64,000 bases of DNA from Sipunculus nudus. Taxonomy: Eukaryota > Annelida > Sipuncula > Golfingiida > Sipunculidae. Shown piece after piece: positions 22,851-34,232 of this stretch. The DNA is taken from positions 14,349,664 through 14,413,663 of the forward strand of contig CM049315.1 of assembly GCA_026874595.1 (NCBI GenBank), given 5' to 3'. The stretch's first letter is position 1. Each line of letters begins with the position of its first letter. The notes beneath the pieces are model-generated. The model had not been told where the DNA came from. It saw nothing but the letters and a program-made list of their open reading frames with translations, and did not search any database. Made by a program: the position numbers and the translations under genes.

Positions 22851-24302
22851 ACGACGGAGGCTCTTCCTGTGATATAGGTTAAGGAATTCCCGTGTTTACA
22901 TCCGGTTTCCCAGGAGTTTTGTGCACTTCGCTATTTTTGTGTGGTCCCACATGGACATTTGTGAACATTCCAGGACTTCAGGAGCACTGCATTTCGCTAC
23001 TTTATGTTGACATATGGACTTTTGAGAACTTTCCAGGACTTTTGTTTTGTGAATATATACATGGATTTAACTACGTTTCCGTCGGAAACACATCAGGAGG
23101 AATCGGAAGGTACTAGTTAAGTATCCTTTTGAACTTTATTATCGCTCCGTCTGCATGTCCATCTCACAGTAAACATTGACCTTTCGATTTATTTTAACAT
23201 CAGCTACCACTAGGAGTACCAGTACACGTGTTGAACGTAGCCATTATTGTTTATATGCCTGGTCATTTTCTCGCCGCATGTTTTGAACATTGTGTATATG
23301 CCTAGTTATTTCAAGCGCTCTTGAACTGAATCCAGTGCTTTTGGACTCTGCTGAACTTAATCAGTTTGCTGTAACATGTACTTATGGACTGTGTAGTACA
23401 AAAAAATACTCATGAACTTTGAGTCTCGAAAGGTGATAATTAATCACTCATGAACTTTGATAACTCCTCCACTTTGATTCTTTTGGTGAAATTCAGCGCT
23501 GATTGACTCTGAAATTTGTTCACATGTAGCACATTCCACCTATAACTTGACTAATAGACTTAGTTGACTTAGTTGTTTTCAATATTGCTTTCAATTAATG
23601 CCTGTTGACATATCTTAGTACTTGATACGTGACAATCTATAACCACCAATGCTGTTTTGATTGTTTTGTATAAATTAGTTCTCCTGGTTATGCATGTGAT
23701 ACATTCAAACCAGTTGCAGTGTTACTGAGCGCATTTATTGCTTTGGAAATTATTTATAATCTAATTCCATAATTTTATAATATTAAACTATAATTATATT
23801 ATGATCTATTTCATTAATATTATGATTTGTTCAGCTTTGTGTAGCTCCTCACCATAGGAGGTGTATGCTGGTCATATAATATGTAAAGCATTCTAGTGTT
23901 CAGTACATACACGTAACACCATTATTGAATTTTTTATCAGCATTGGCATTGCCTTGAGTTGATACTTGGCAACCCTCATCCACTGCGTCTGAACTCGAGC
24001 TTGTGTAAGGTGAGGGTCGAATGTTTATTAGGTTTTATGTGTCCAGTGCAGAAAAACAGGCCGCATTGACAGTTCTTACATATGCTGCAGATCAGTTGGT
24101 GCTTCTGCTGCATATTAGTCATTACATGAGCAGCAGATCTGTTGTTACTTGTTACATGTTGGTAATGGTGATGATCCTTCACTAGTTTTTTTCACAAGGT
24201 TTTACGTTTGAATTGTAATGATTTTGCAAGACACTGTAAGCTTCATGTAATTCACATACCAGTTCGCTGATCAGATTTTTAGAATCTCTGTTTGTTTACA
24301 TT

Positions 24303-24415
24303 ATCGCTGGCATACAAGTATCACATACAAGTAATCTAGTACCTGCATTCGAGTATCGCATACAAGTAATCTAGTACTTGCATCCAAGTATCGCTGGCAT
24401 ACAAGTAATCTAGTC
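24303..24415 (+). repeat. Short tandem repeat in Gypsy leader
   Basis: CATACAAGTAATCTAGT recurs three times at 35-40 base spacing, with degenerate copies between. Untranslated leader about 150 bases before the gag start. Confidence 0.7.
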
Positions 24416-24567
24416 GTGTTACGCCTAGATTGCATTCATGCGATACAGTCTAACCGGACAGTTAACAGTGATATCACTGTTATATGTATTTATATGTCAA
24501 CCTGTCAACATTTATATTTGTAAACAGGTACGTTTGAATAAGATTAATATTAGTCACATCTTAAAAG

Positions 24568-25788
24568 ATGTCAGAAGTTAAATCTGAGTTGAAAATGGAA
24601 TCATCTGAATCTCTTGACACTGAAATATCGGATGCAGATCTCGATAAAATGGCAAGGTACCTTGACAGGTCTGGAAAGTTTAATGTTAACAGACAGTTAG
24701 ATGTTAAAGCTGAAGTTGCAGTAGGGCCTGAGAAGCCTGTTCCATGTGTCACCTCACCTCATATGGCAGAACAATCTTTTAACTTCACTCCATACACCTA
24801 CACGCAACTTCCCAGGATTTCCTTCTTCTCTGGAGAGGTTCCAGTTCCTAAGGGAACATCTTTTGATGTTTGGCGATATGAGGTCAAGTGTCTGCAACGG
24901 AATGCCATACATCCCGAACCAGTAATCACCCAGGCAGTTCGACGGTCCTTGAAAGGTGAGACTGCTAAGATACTACTACATCTTGGTGAGCAGGCCACCG
25001 TGGACCAGATTGTCTCAAAGATGGAAGGAATATATGGTACAGCAGTGACAGGAGAAGCATTGCTACAACAGTTTTATACAGAATGCCAGAGGGAAGGGGA
25101 ATCCGTTGCCGTATGGAGCTGCAGGCCAGAGGAGTTACTGCATCAAGTGAAAGAGAACGGCATGCCAGGATTGAGAGTGACCAGTGACATGCTAAAAACC
25201 AGATTCTGGACCGGACTGCGGGATGACAGACTAAAGAATGCAACAAGGCATAAGTTTGATTCATGTGTGGATTTTGATCAATTTAGGAGTGTGGTGAGAG
25301 CGGTTGAACAGGAAATGAAGGATGGTCCACATTGGCAAGGAGGTCGACCAAAGAGAGCACAACAGCAGGTTCAAGAAAGTCACGATGTTAAACGGTTACT
25401 GGACAGGCTAGATGCATTGGAAAAGCGATTGACTGAGCAGCAGACATCTAGGCCGAATGCTATGGATATGAGCAAGATATTAGAAAGACTAGAAAGGATA
25501 GAAGAGCGATTAAGCAATCCACCATTAGGAAGACTACAAGAGCATAGTGACGTGAGATACAGCGACAGTTACCAGAATCAAGGGCCATACCAGGATCGGA
25601 GGCCTTATCAGGATCATGGGCCTTACCAGGATCGTGGGCCTTTTAGAGGGAGAACCCGGCAACAGACACCAGGGAAACCGACGGTGGCCTCTTCGGCGGG
25701 GCAGGGAGCAAGCCTCATAATTTCTGATTGCCCCAATGATAGTGTCAGAGATAGGATGGTCGGTGCAGCAAACGAGGTACCAGTATAA
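24568..25788 (+). CDS. gag: Gypsy Gag polyprotein
   Basis: 406 codons from ATG 24568 to TAA 25786. The N-terminus is acidic. The middle (about residues 80-240: LPRISFFSGEVPVPKG, FDVWRYEVKCLQ, then FWTGLRDDRLKNATRHKF) fits the capsid region of Ty3/Gypsy and PNMA-like Gag. Residues about 265-315 form a heptad coiled coil (LLDRLDALEKRL, ILERLERIEERL). A short tandem GPYQDR repeat follows. No CCHC zinc knuckle is visible, which is unusual. The frame has no internal stop. It is in the same frame as the protease downstream, separated by a single stop. Confidence 0.85.
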   Translation: MSEVKSELKMESSESLDTEISDADLDKMARYLDRSGKFNVNRQLDVKAEVAVGPEKPVPCVTSPHMAEQSFNFTPYTYTQLPRISFFSGEVPVPKGTSFDVWRYEVKCLQRNAIHPEPVITQAVRRSLKGETAKILLHLGEQATVDQIVSKMEGIYGTAVTGEALLQQFYTECQREGESVAVWSCRPEELLHQVKENGMPGLRVTSDMLKTRFWTGLRDDRLKNATRHKFDSCVDFDQFRSVVRAVEQEMKDGPHWQGGRPKRAQQQVQESHDVKRLLDRLDALEKRLTEQQTSRPNAMDMSKILERLERIEERLSNPPLGRLQEHSDVRYSDSYQNQGPYQDRRPYQDHGPYQDRGPFRGRTRQQTPGKPTVASSAGQGASLIISDCPNDSVRDRMVGAANEVPV

Positions 25789-26361
25789 AACGAAGGGATC
25801 GAGTGCAAGGGACTGGTAGATAACGGGTCTATGGTAACTTCTCTATCAGAGGAGTTTCATCAACAACACTTACCCAATCTGGTACTTTATTCTATTGCTG
25901 ATCTCGGAGTGGAGGTATATCCGGCTGGTGGACATAACCTTCCGTTTACAGGCTATGTTGAACTGCAGATTAAGGTACCGTTTCTGCAGCAGAGTGTGGA
26001 GATCCCAGTGCTAGTGGCGAAGACCACCGAATACACAAAAACTGTTCCAATCATTCTGGGGACAAATGTGATCAAGATGTTTAGAAAACATAGAGACAGT
26101 GAATCTGTAAAAGAGATACCACATCAATGGAACTGTGCTTTTAGCTTACTGCCAAGAAATGATGGGTTGATAGGACATATCAAATTGGCCTCCCACCGTC
26201 CTGTAAAGATACCATCAAACAGTGTAATAACTGTTTGGGGACGATCACGTAAATCTCCCATGACACATGCTGCACTGACGACTGAGGCTTCAGATGCTTT
26301 ACCAGGAGGAGGTACATTATGTCCAAGGATAGTACAGATCAGAAAGAAGAGAACTACCTAG
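25789..26361 (+). pseudogene. Gypsy aspartic protease, DNG in place of DTG
   Basis: In frame with gag after one TAA. CKGLVDNGSMVTSLSEEF carries the active-site aspartate, but the family's D-T/S-G is D-N-G here. PAGGHNLPFTGYVELQIKV (flap region) and VPIILGTNVIKMF (the 'vpviiGtNvl' motif) follow. A +1 type frameshift near 26320-26360 leads into another frame (YLVPVQLYNISAKDQILKPN) and then a further stop before RT. Confidence 0.8.
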
Positions 26362-26463
26362 TTCCAGTCCAGCTATATAACATCTCGGCAAAAGATCAAA
26401 TCCTAAAACCAAACATCAACCTATGTGTACCATAAGAAGTTTCCATAGTCAGTGGTCCAATAA

Positions 26464-27345
26464 GTGGCAGGTCAAGAATTAGAAAAAACTGTAAAAGCAT
26501 TTGGCTTTAACTGGAATCAGGAACAACTGAGCACTGAGCAGCAACTCCAGGTGGAAGCTCTGCTACTTAAATGGAAATCTGTGTTTGCCAAAACCAAAAC
26601 TGAATTAGGGAGGACCAGTACCGTGCAACATGAAATTAAATTAACTAACAGTACGCCATTCAAGCAGTCTCACCGAAGAATTCCACCAGCTCTCTACGAC
26701 GAGGTTCGGAATCAATTGACAGAGATGATAGATAGTGGCGTTATCAGAAAATCAACCAGCCCATTTGCGTCAAATTTGGTGCTTGTCCGAAAGAAAGATG
26801 GCAGCCTCCGCATTTGTGTCGATCTGCGAAAACTAAATGCCCGAACAATATGTGATTTTTACTATCTCCCAAGAATTGACGAATCTCTGGATATCCTGAC
26901 TGGTGCAAAATGGTTCTCCACGTTAGATATGCAATCTGGATATTGGCAAGTTGAAATAAAAGAAGAACATAAACACAAAACCGCTTTTACTGCTGGACCA
27001 CCTGGGCTTTACGAATTTAATCGCATGTGTTTTGGACTTACCAACGCTCCCAGCTGCTTTCAGAGATTGATGGAGAAATGTTTAGGTAATTTGGCTTTAA
27101 AACAGTGTTTAGTTTACTTGGATGACATAATTGTTTTTTCCAACACATTTGAGGAACATTTGGAACGACTGGATGCAATATTCACTAGACTGAATGAACA
27201 TGGGTTAAAGTTGAAACCGTCCATGTATCACTTGTTCACTACCAGAGTGAAATATCTAGGCCACATAATTTCGGCTGATATATACAAAAATCAACTCGGC
27301 GACATGGGGAAAAGATCAACAAAAGGCCTTCAGTACAGTGATTGA
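26464..27345 (+). pseudogene. Gypsy reverse transcriptase, connection region deleted
   Basis: Contains the expected RT blocks in order: FKQSHRRIPPALYDEV, SPFASNLVLVRKKDGSLRIC, YLPRIDESLDILTGAKWFS with TLDMQSGYWQ (first catalytic D), FNRMCFGLTNAPSCFQRLME, and YLDDIIVFS (the YxDD box, about 27115-27141). After YLGHIISAD the sequence jumps within about eight residues to the WG..QQKAF segment that normally lies some 60 residues later, and the frame shifts. About 50-60 codons of the thumb/connection region are therefore missing. Confidence 0.9.
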
Positions 27346-27883
27346 ACGGTTAACAACCCCACCTGTGTTAGGTTTTGCAGATTATCAAAAGCCATTTATT
27401 TTACATACCGATGCAAGCATGGAAGGTTTAGGAGCCATATTATATCAAGAGCAAGAAGGTAAACAACGTGTGATCGCCTACGCCAGCCGATCGTTGAGGC
27501 CGAATGAGAAGAACTATCCAGCACACAAACTGGAGTTTCTGGCTTTAAAGTGGGCAGTAACAAACATGTTCCACGACTACTTATATGGTACTAAGTTCAC
27601 GGTCAAAACGGATAACAACCAATTGACATACGTACTTACATCAGCTAAATTAGGTGCTTTAGGCCAGCGATGGGTTGCAGCACTGTTCATGTATGACTTT
27701 ACTATAGACTACAGATCTGGAATAAAGGCCCAGGATGTAGACGGCCTTTCTAGACTACCAAGGAGACCGGACCAGTCATTACACACAAACCAAGATGTCA
27801 GTCAACAGGCGATGGTTCCGGTCGGTAGTGAGGAAAGTAACATCCTAGTAGTCAGCGACGATGACAACACCAGGAAAAGTTGA
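27338..27883 (+). pseudogene. Gypsy RNase H
   Basis: FILHTDASMEGLGAILYQEQ (first D), HKLEFLALKWAV (E), FTVKTDNNQLTYVL (D) and IKAQDVDGLSRLP (last D and the typical end) are all present. The domain is intact in one frame but is joined to RT through the deletion and frameshift at about 27290-27330. Confidence 0.9.
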
Positions 27884-27929
27884 AAGAAGCTTAGACTAGG
27901 GACAAAGTGATCAATACGGTTTTGTAATA

Positions 27930-29155
27930 TGTTATAGCCGGAACACGTCCAGACCAGTCAGAGATACAGGAGGAGAACCCAAGTGTACGTAAGATACTCC
28001 GAGAATGGGATACATTAGCGGTGATCGGAGGGATCCTGTATCGAACAGTGTGTATCCAGGGTGAAACTGAGAATCAACTGATACTCACAGAAAGCTTAAG
28101 AGAACAAGCCTTAGCTGGATTACATGATGATGCAGGACATCAATGTCGGGATCGTACACTAGATCTAGTCCAGCATCGTTTCTACTGACCAGTACTGACG
28201 TAACGTGGAAGAAAAAGGTCAGGATGTGTAAGCAGTGCATTTGCAGCAAAACACCTGTGCAACAGCCGAAAGCAGAACTAGTCAATATTAGAACCTCTCA
28301 GCCCATGGAGCTAGTGTGTGTTGATTACTGTACCATGGGAGACTGTAAGGATGGATACAGCAATGTGTTGGTAATAGTGGATCACTTTACCAGGTTTGCT
28401 CAAGCTATTGCTTCGAAAGATCAGACTGCCAAAACAACTGCGCGACTACTCTTTGACAACTTCTTTGTGCATTAAGATTTTCCATCACGTATGCATAGCG
28501 ACCAGGGACCCAACTTAATCTCTGGTATAATGAAATAACTGTGTAAAATCTCAGGCATAATGAAATTCCGTACTACTCCGTATCATCCACAAGGCAATGG
28601 AATGTGTGAGAGGTTCAACCAGACCTCATTTGCCATGATCAGGACACTGGAAGAAGCAAAGAAATCAGATTCGAAATCGTATTTGGCTCCACTAGTGCAC
28701 GCATACAACGCTACTAAGCACGAGAGAACTGGATATGCCCCATACTATTTAATGTTTCGGAGAGAACCAAAACTCGCTGTTGACACAGTCCTGAGTCTAG
28801 ATTTATCTCTGCCACCATCTACTAGTTACACGGAATTTATACGTACACTGAAAGAAAGGCTGAGTTTCGCGTACCAAGCCACATCGGAGCAAGCTTTGAT
28901 AATGGGACAGAAATACAAGGACAGATATGATCAGAAAGTCAAATCCCACCACGACTTACAACCTAGAGATCGCGTTTTGGTACAATACGTAGGACTGAAA
29001 GGACGACAAAAGTTCGCTGATAAATGGTGTAAGGAGGTATATGTGATTCTGGAGAAACCAAATCAAGACCTACCTGTCTTTGTAGTCCGACTAGAAAATA
29101 GAACAGGGCCGAAACGAACGTTACGCCGTAACATGAGCTATGGATTACCATTTCA
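27930..29155 (+). pseudogene. Gypsy integrase, catalytic residues present but frame broken
   Basis: H2C2 module: GLHDDAGHQCRDRT and MCKQCICSKTPV. Core: VCVDYCTMGD (D1), MHSDQGPNL (D2), GNGMCERFNQ (E), then YNATKHERTGYAPYYLMF. C-terminal GPY/F-like segment: DRVLVQYVGLKGRQKFADKW. Breaks: TGA at 28186 with a following frameshift, TAA at 28473, TAA at 28536. The reading frame runs straight into the (TA)n tract, so the true C-terminal end may be lost. Confidence 0.9.
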
Positions 29156-29160
29156 TGCAA

Positions 29161-29161
<1 letters not shown>

Positions 29162-29209
<48 letters not shown>
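29162..29209. repeat. (TA)24 microsatellite
   Basis: Pure TA run at the 3' break of the Gypsy element. The open frame continues into it, giving a meaningless (IY)n tail. Confidence 0.95.
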
Positions 29210-29210
<1 letters not shown>

Positions 29211-29530
29211 TTATTTATATATTTATGTATATTATATATATAAATTTCCACACAAGTTTATTATTCGGTGTATAGTTCGCACGTTAAATTCAAACCCAGT
29301 GTCACTGCGAAACTTTCCATCTGTATGCCATTTGTATCTCTTTTCTCAAAAGGCTGATTCGGGGATATAGAAATCAGCATATCAAAGGTAAAAAAGTGAA
29401 TTGTTTATTTGCAAGTTGGACGATATATTTGACAAGTATTGGGTACGAATGCTTGGTACGATAACACTTGCTGAACCGTTTGAAACTGCAGTAACTGTGT
29501 AATCACACATTACGTATAATTGCTGAATAT

Positions 29531-29612
29531 TTCAATCATTACACGAAATGATTGAACCACTCAGGCATTTCATGAAATGACCTAAATTTGCAGGGATTAC
29601 ATGTAATGCCTG
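29531..29612. repeat. Cluster of three palindromes
   Basis: TTCAATCATT, six bases, AATGATTGAA (29531-29556) is a perfect 10-bp stem. CATTTCATGAAATG (29566-29579) is perfect. CAGGGATTACATGTAATGCC and two following bases (29591-29612) form a near-perfect 22-bp palindrome. No gene overlaps. Confidence 0.7.
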
Positions 29613-30183
29613 TTGTATGGCTCAGTCATTACACCAAACAGGGTTGACACTCCTCCGTGAAGAAAGGTAACCTTCCCTTCAAAGGAAGTCCGGGAAACAC
29701 CAAGGAAATTAAGGAAGCTTCTGGGAAGAAAGGAAAGTTATGGAAGAAGCTTTATGACAATTTCAACATAAAATAGCCGATAAAGCCTGTATACCGGGCT
29801 TTTTAAGGGAGTTTTTTACATTTATTTAGTGACACTGTGCTCGTGGCAATAAATTAATACTTTTGGTTTATTTACCATTTAGGTCTGGTCAGTGTTGACG
29901 TTAACATTTGCAAACTGGAATCTTTGACTAATTAAATGTAAAAAGGATTGATCAATGTAAGGAAGATATGAAAGATGACTTAATATATGAATTAAAGCAG
30001 GGAAGTTGCTCTTGGAGAAAGAAACGGAAATATGCATACCTAGTTAGTAGGGCTACCCATCCTGTTGGCTGATTGCGATGATATGACAATTTACTCGACG
30101 CCTATTGTCAATACCTAGACGGTAGATGTAAAAGAGATTGAAAATTCTTTATAATGTGTTTTTGACTACACTATATAATTAAG

Positions 30184-30345
30184 GTGGTAAACCACTCAAA
30201 GAAATGAATGAGGTTTTTTGTAGGGACTAAAAATGATTTTTTTTTGAGTGGCAAACCACTAAAAATAAGGAATAAAGTGTTTTGTAGGGAGTATAAATGA
30301 TGCTTTTAAAGTGGAAAATCAATAAAAGTAAGGAGACAGGAGTTC
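30184..30345 (+). repeat. 63-64 bp tandem repeat, about 2.5 units
   Basis: Units begin at 30184, 30248 and 30311, with shared blocks AAACCACT, TTTTGTAGGGA and AATGAT. Non-coding. Confidence 0.6.
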
Positions 30346-30984
30346 AATTGATTGCATATTGATGGTAGGCCTACGTGGCGAAACCCTGTTTCTCCCAGAT
30401 TATTAGCCGGTTAAAGTCTTTGTTCACATTTTGTCCAAACAGAGTCCAATATGAATTTCAGGAGTAAACCACTTGCCAACATTCATTCACACAACACGCT
30501 TTTAGTTTTACATCGAAATCGAGCTATTTCGCCTGAGAAGCGTAAATTACAAATATTAAATAAACGGAGTAAAATATAGAGTATGCATCGTCAACATCCA
30601 TGCCGAATATAACCAACATAAGGTATTTGTACGTGAAATATATTTTATATATTCATAAACCTGAAGATCTATTTTGCGGTGTAATATTCGGGAGCGATAT
30701 TGTAAATATAAAAAAAAACCTATGCACCTGTGACCTTGCATAGTTGCATGATTCAACTGTTTTCAGAATTGATGAAGATGTTACTGCAAGGTGATGGTGC
30801 AGGCTGAAATTTGGGATTAACCATTATTGCGTGCTTACATAGAAATAGCCACCAAGGGGGACTAAAATTTAAGACTTTCCTGATGGCACATCTTGTCACC
30901 ACACCACCTATGCACTTGGTTGGAATTATAAGCTCCATACGATATGTATTTGCAACAGGAAGGAAATCTGGTATATCTCAGGTA

Positions 30985-31065
30985 TAAACTGAAAGTCATA
31001 TGAGCTATAGCGATCACTCCTTATCCGTTGTCCGTCTGTCTGTCTACCCTTCCGTTAACAGGGCA
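30985..31065. repeat. Dispersed 'gtccgtc' repeat fragment
   Basis: GAGCTATAGCGATCACTCC followed by GTTGTCCGTCTGTCTGTC. Closely similar fragments occur at 33325-33362 (GCTATATCGATCACC ... GTCCGTCGTCCGTCC) and, inverted, at about 58710-58755. This is a dispersed repeat family represented three times in the window. Confidence 0.5.
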
Positions 31066-31956
31066 CAGATCGTAAACGCTGGACCAAGTAAACTTCTAAC
31101 TGAAAACCCATGGAGGCCCATAAAAAATCTCCTCGGAAACCTGCTATTAGGCTACTGTGAACCTTATCATCTGAGCTATGGATCTTCATTTTTTCTTGTT
31201 TCTATATGAAAAGGAATTGATATATGCATGTTGCCATTCTTACTTATTGAATAACGAAGATTTTCTTGTATGTTCAGTTTTCTTACCTTTTTCCCGTTTC
31301 TGATTTAGCCTTAGAACTATGATAATCTATGGTTTCTATCGTGAGATTTACCACATGTTTCGCAAGAATACTCATCATAGTTTGCAGTGTGCTTCCTAGA
31401 AAATGTGGTTCACTGTTTATCTGCTTGGACCCCAGATCAACTCTAGAGCAAAGAGGCCCAAGTAAACGGTCCTTGTCTGTGATAGAGATATCTCATAATG
31501 GTGATCCAGACTGCCTTTGAAGGATTGTTATTTGTGGGTCATCATCATCCCTTACAAAATTCATAGTGAAGATGCTGAGAGACAGCAGCCAACCAGTAAA
31601 CCAAGGAAGCAAACCAATACCACCTGGCAAAGTTTGTAATAATATATATGACTTTATTTCCTAAGTTTCACATGTTTGAATCCACAGCCAAAGTAACTTT
31701 GAACAATTTTGTAATACAGTGAAAGGTCGCGGAGAAGGATGGGCGATTTAAAGTACGATTCATAGAGTAATGGTATTGAGACACCGCTTGAGTTTTCATG
31801 CGATGGCTTTGTCTGTTCATATCAACATCATTCATTATGTAATGTACAAAAAAAAAACATGATTTATCATACAAGAAATTGTATGTATCGGGGTGACCAT
31901 GTCGAGTAATCTCGTCTGCGTTGAGGCCCTTACAGTGACACGCTCATATACGAATG

Positions 31957-31974
31957 GGGGGGGGGGGGGGGGGG
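31957..31974 (+). repeat. Poly-G run
   Basis: About 18 consecutive G. Confidence 0.9.
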
Positions 31975-31979
31975 TCATC

Positions 31980-34232
31980 CGTTTCCAAAATGGTGGTCAT
32001 TATGGATACGGTAATATAAAAAAGTGAGGTCATAATACCCTGAATTCCATGTATTGGTTGATCAACTGTATCAAATATTAAGGTAGTTATGGTACATGTA
32101 TTTTTGTTATTTTAGTATTATTGTGGGGACCATTTTGTATTATGCTAATTAGCTAAACTTGCCCAAGGCTGACAGTGGGCCAACCCTTATATCTTTTACA
32201 CCTGATATGAAGGTAAATGAAATCGACCGAGAATAAAACTTAAGACCATAAAACAAGGTTAGCAGAAAAGTTAAACTTTGGCTACCGAGCTCATTTCTCC
32301 AAGGACTATCTACATAATAATTAAAAAATTCTAGGTCTTGAGGCATGATTTCTGTCCAATGATTTGCAATATGAAGGAATAATATACAGATATGTCACGT
32401 TAAAAATGAAGAAGAAGTTAAATTAAAAAAAATCATAATTTATTATGGATGCTTTTTCTTGTATTTCTCCCTCCACACCATCCAAAATTGTCCATGGGTG
32501 ATGGTCTATCAATTGACGGACGACTATCTGATTGACAGAGAAGAAATGAAAAGTTTTACAAGATGTCACTATAGTTAGCCGAGTATTGAATCACAATTTA
32601 TGTAATATAACAAACTGTTTGTAATTAATATGACAGTATTTTTTTATGGATAAGCTTTGTGTCCCCTCCTACACACCATCCATAAATACCGATGCAAGGT
32701 GGGCAAGAAATGTATGAATAACCTTCTGCATGAAAGAAAAAAAACGTGGAAAGTTCTACAAGAGTATATACATTTGCGTTTCAATACTCTCGAAATATTG
32801 GCATATAAACATTGTATCTATTTTGACAAATCAAGATTAAATCAATTAGCAAATACGATGTTATTTCAAGATTCATTCGATTATAACAGTTATCAAATGC
32901 TATTAATCCACAGAGTGAAAGGCAAACAAACAAGAATGCAAAAACGCGAAAAAATATATTTAAAATAGTAAATAAACTTGCAATAAATGATAAGAAAGAC
33001 TTAATATTCAGAGTCGAAACTTTGGCTACTTGATCTAACCAGTTTTGGAAAGGATGTTATAAAAATTATAAAATATTCTCTGAAATCTATTTGGTGCGAT
33101 TGAATTTATATGTAATACAGTTCAAAAGTTACAGAGACGAAATCAGTAAATGCATGGAGACAATCGCAGACATCAAAGTAATGAAAATTGTTGATGTCAT
33201 GAAAGTGTCGTTGAAGTTGTAAGGAATCTGTTAATCACCTGTCTTACGTTTGATATGAAAATACCTTGGATAAATACATTTCATATTATTATACTTTATA
33301 GGCTCAGCTAACCATAAGTCATGAAAGCTATATCGATCACCCTATGTCCGTCGTCCGTCCTATGTTAATATATATGTTCCTTTAATGTTTTGGAAAGATC
33401 TTTTGGCTCCAGAGAGTTCGAAGCCATTGTCGATGCAGCTGTGGCGTGCATGTTGGATCGTCTTGTGCAGTAGTTTCTCCGGTGGCCAAGTTGGTGTCTA
33501 AGGACTTCAAGGAGGCGTTATAGCATCTTTGGAACGTTTCTTCTGCTCCACATGTGATCCCTAGCCCTGTGAGAGCTTATATTTTTTCTCATAATTTTTG
33601 GAAAACAGTTTGGATGGATTCGATTTTTTTTTCACAGACGTGCAGTAGGGTTGATTTGAAAAAGATTTGTTGCTGCCGCTAGGTTGGTGGCATAAGCTTG
33701 CAAAGATTAACGGCACAATCTCCAAAGGTCGAACTTTCCTTTGCTGTTGTGCGGTGAACTTCTTTATCAACAATGAGTGTCCGAAAAACAGCTGGTAATG
33801 CAAGCTCTGTTTGTATGGCTTTAATGGCAGCACCGAGGACAGGTACCGCTACATGCCGGTATATTATATTACTAACTTGTTTCTTTATCCGCGCACATTA
33901 GCGACTGGGAAGGTCAAGATATAATGACAGTAAGCGCTCCATATTACCCTATCGCTGAACCTGGGGTGACGAACGGATATATACCACTATCCGCTCGAGT
34001 CATACAGTCATCGCCTGTAGCTGTTGTTTCTTTATTTCCATAGCGACAACATTCGTGAGAACAAGACGGACACCGGTGTATTTTTATACTGTCTTGTTTT
34101 CACACGGATGTGGGCAGTGCCCCAGGGTCGTCAATATTATCTTTTCCGGCTCGCCTTCAAGCCATACAGACAGCGCGAGCTTTACTAGCCAGCCACGGGT
34201 AGCATGCCGCACATAATTGCAACGTAACAACC
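31980..34232. other. Region without recognised genes
   Basis: Short frames (32657-32968 +, 33561-33833 -) lack recognisable motifs. From about 33950 to 34200 the DNA is GC-richer and one + frame stays open for about 80 codons without a start, but nothing identifiable is encoded. Confidence 0.4.

Larger units (their letters stand above)
22300..29160 (+). mobile_element. Ty3/Gypsy LTR retrotransposon, nearly full length but inactivated
   Basis: Order: LTR end (to 22535), primer site (22538-22551), long leader with tandem repeats, gag, protease, RT, RNase H, integrase. This is the standard Ty3/Gypsy order. The gag and protease frames are well kept. Pol is broken by frameshifts, stops and an internal deletion. 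It ends at a (TA)n tract at 29162, directly after the integrase C-terminus, without a recognisable 3' LTR. The left boundary is approximate because the LTR start could not be fixed. Confidence 0.85.

Noticed and set aside
33410-33560. GC-rich patch resembling a LINE RT C-terminal region on the minus strand
   Set aside because: No frame gave a consistent set of RT or endonuclease motifs.
33980-34205. 80-codon start-less frame just before the satellite
   Set aside because: No recognisable motif, no clear splice sites, and within what is expected by chance in GC-richer DNA.
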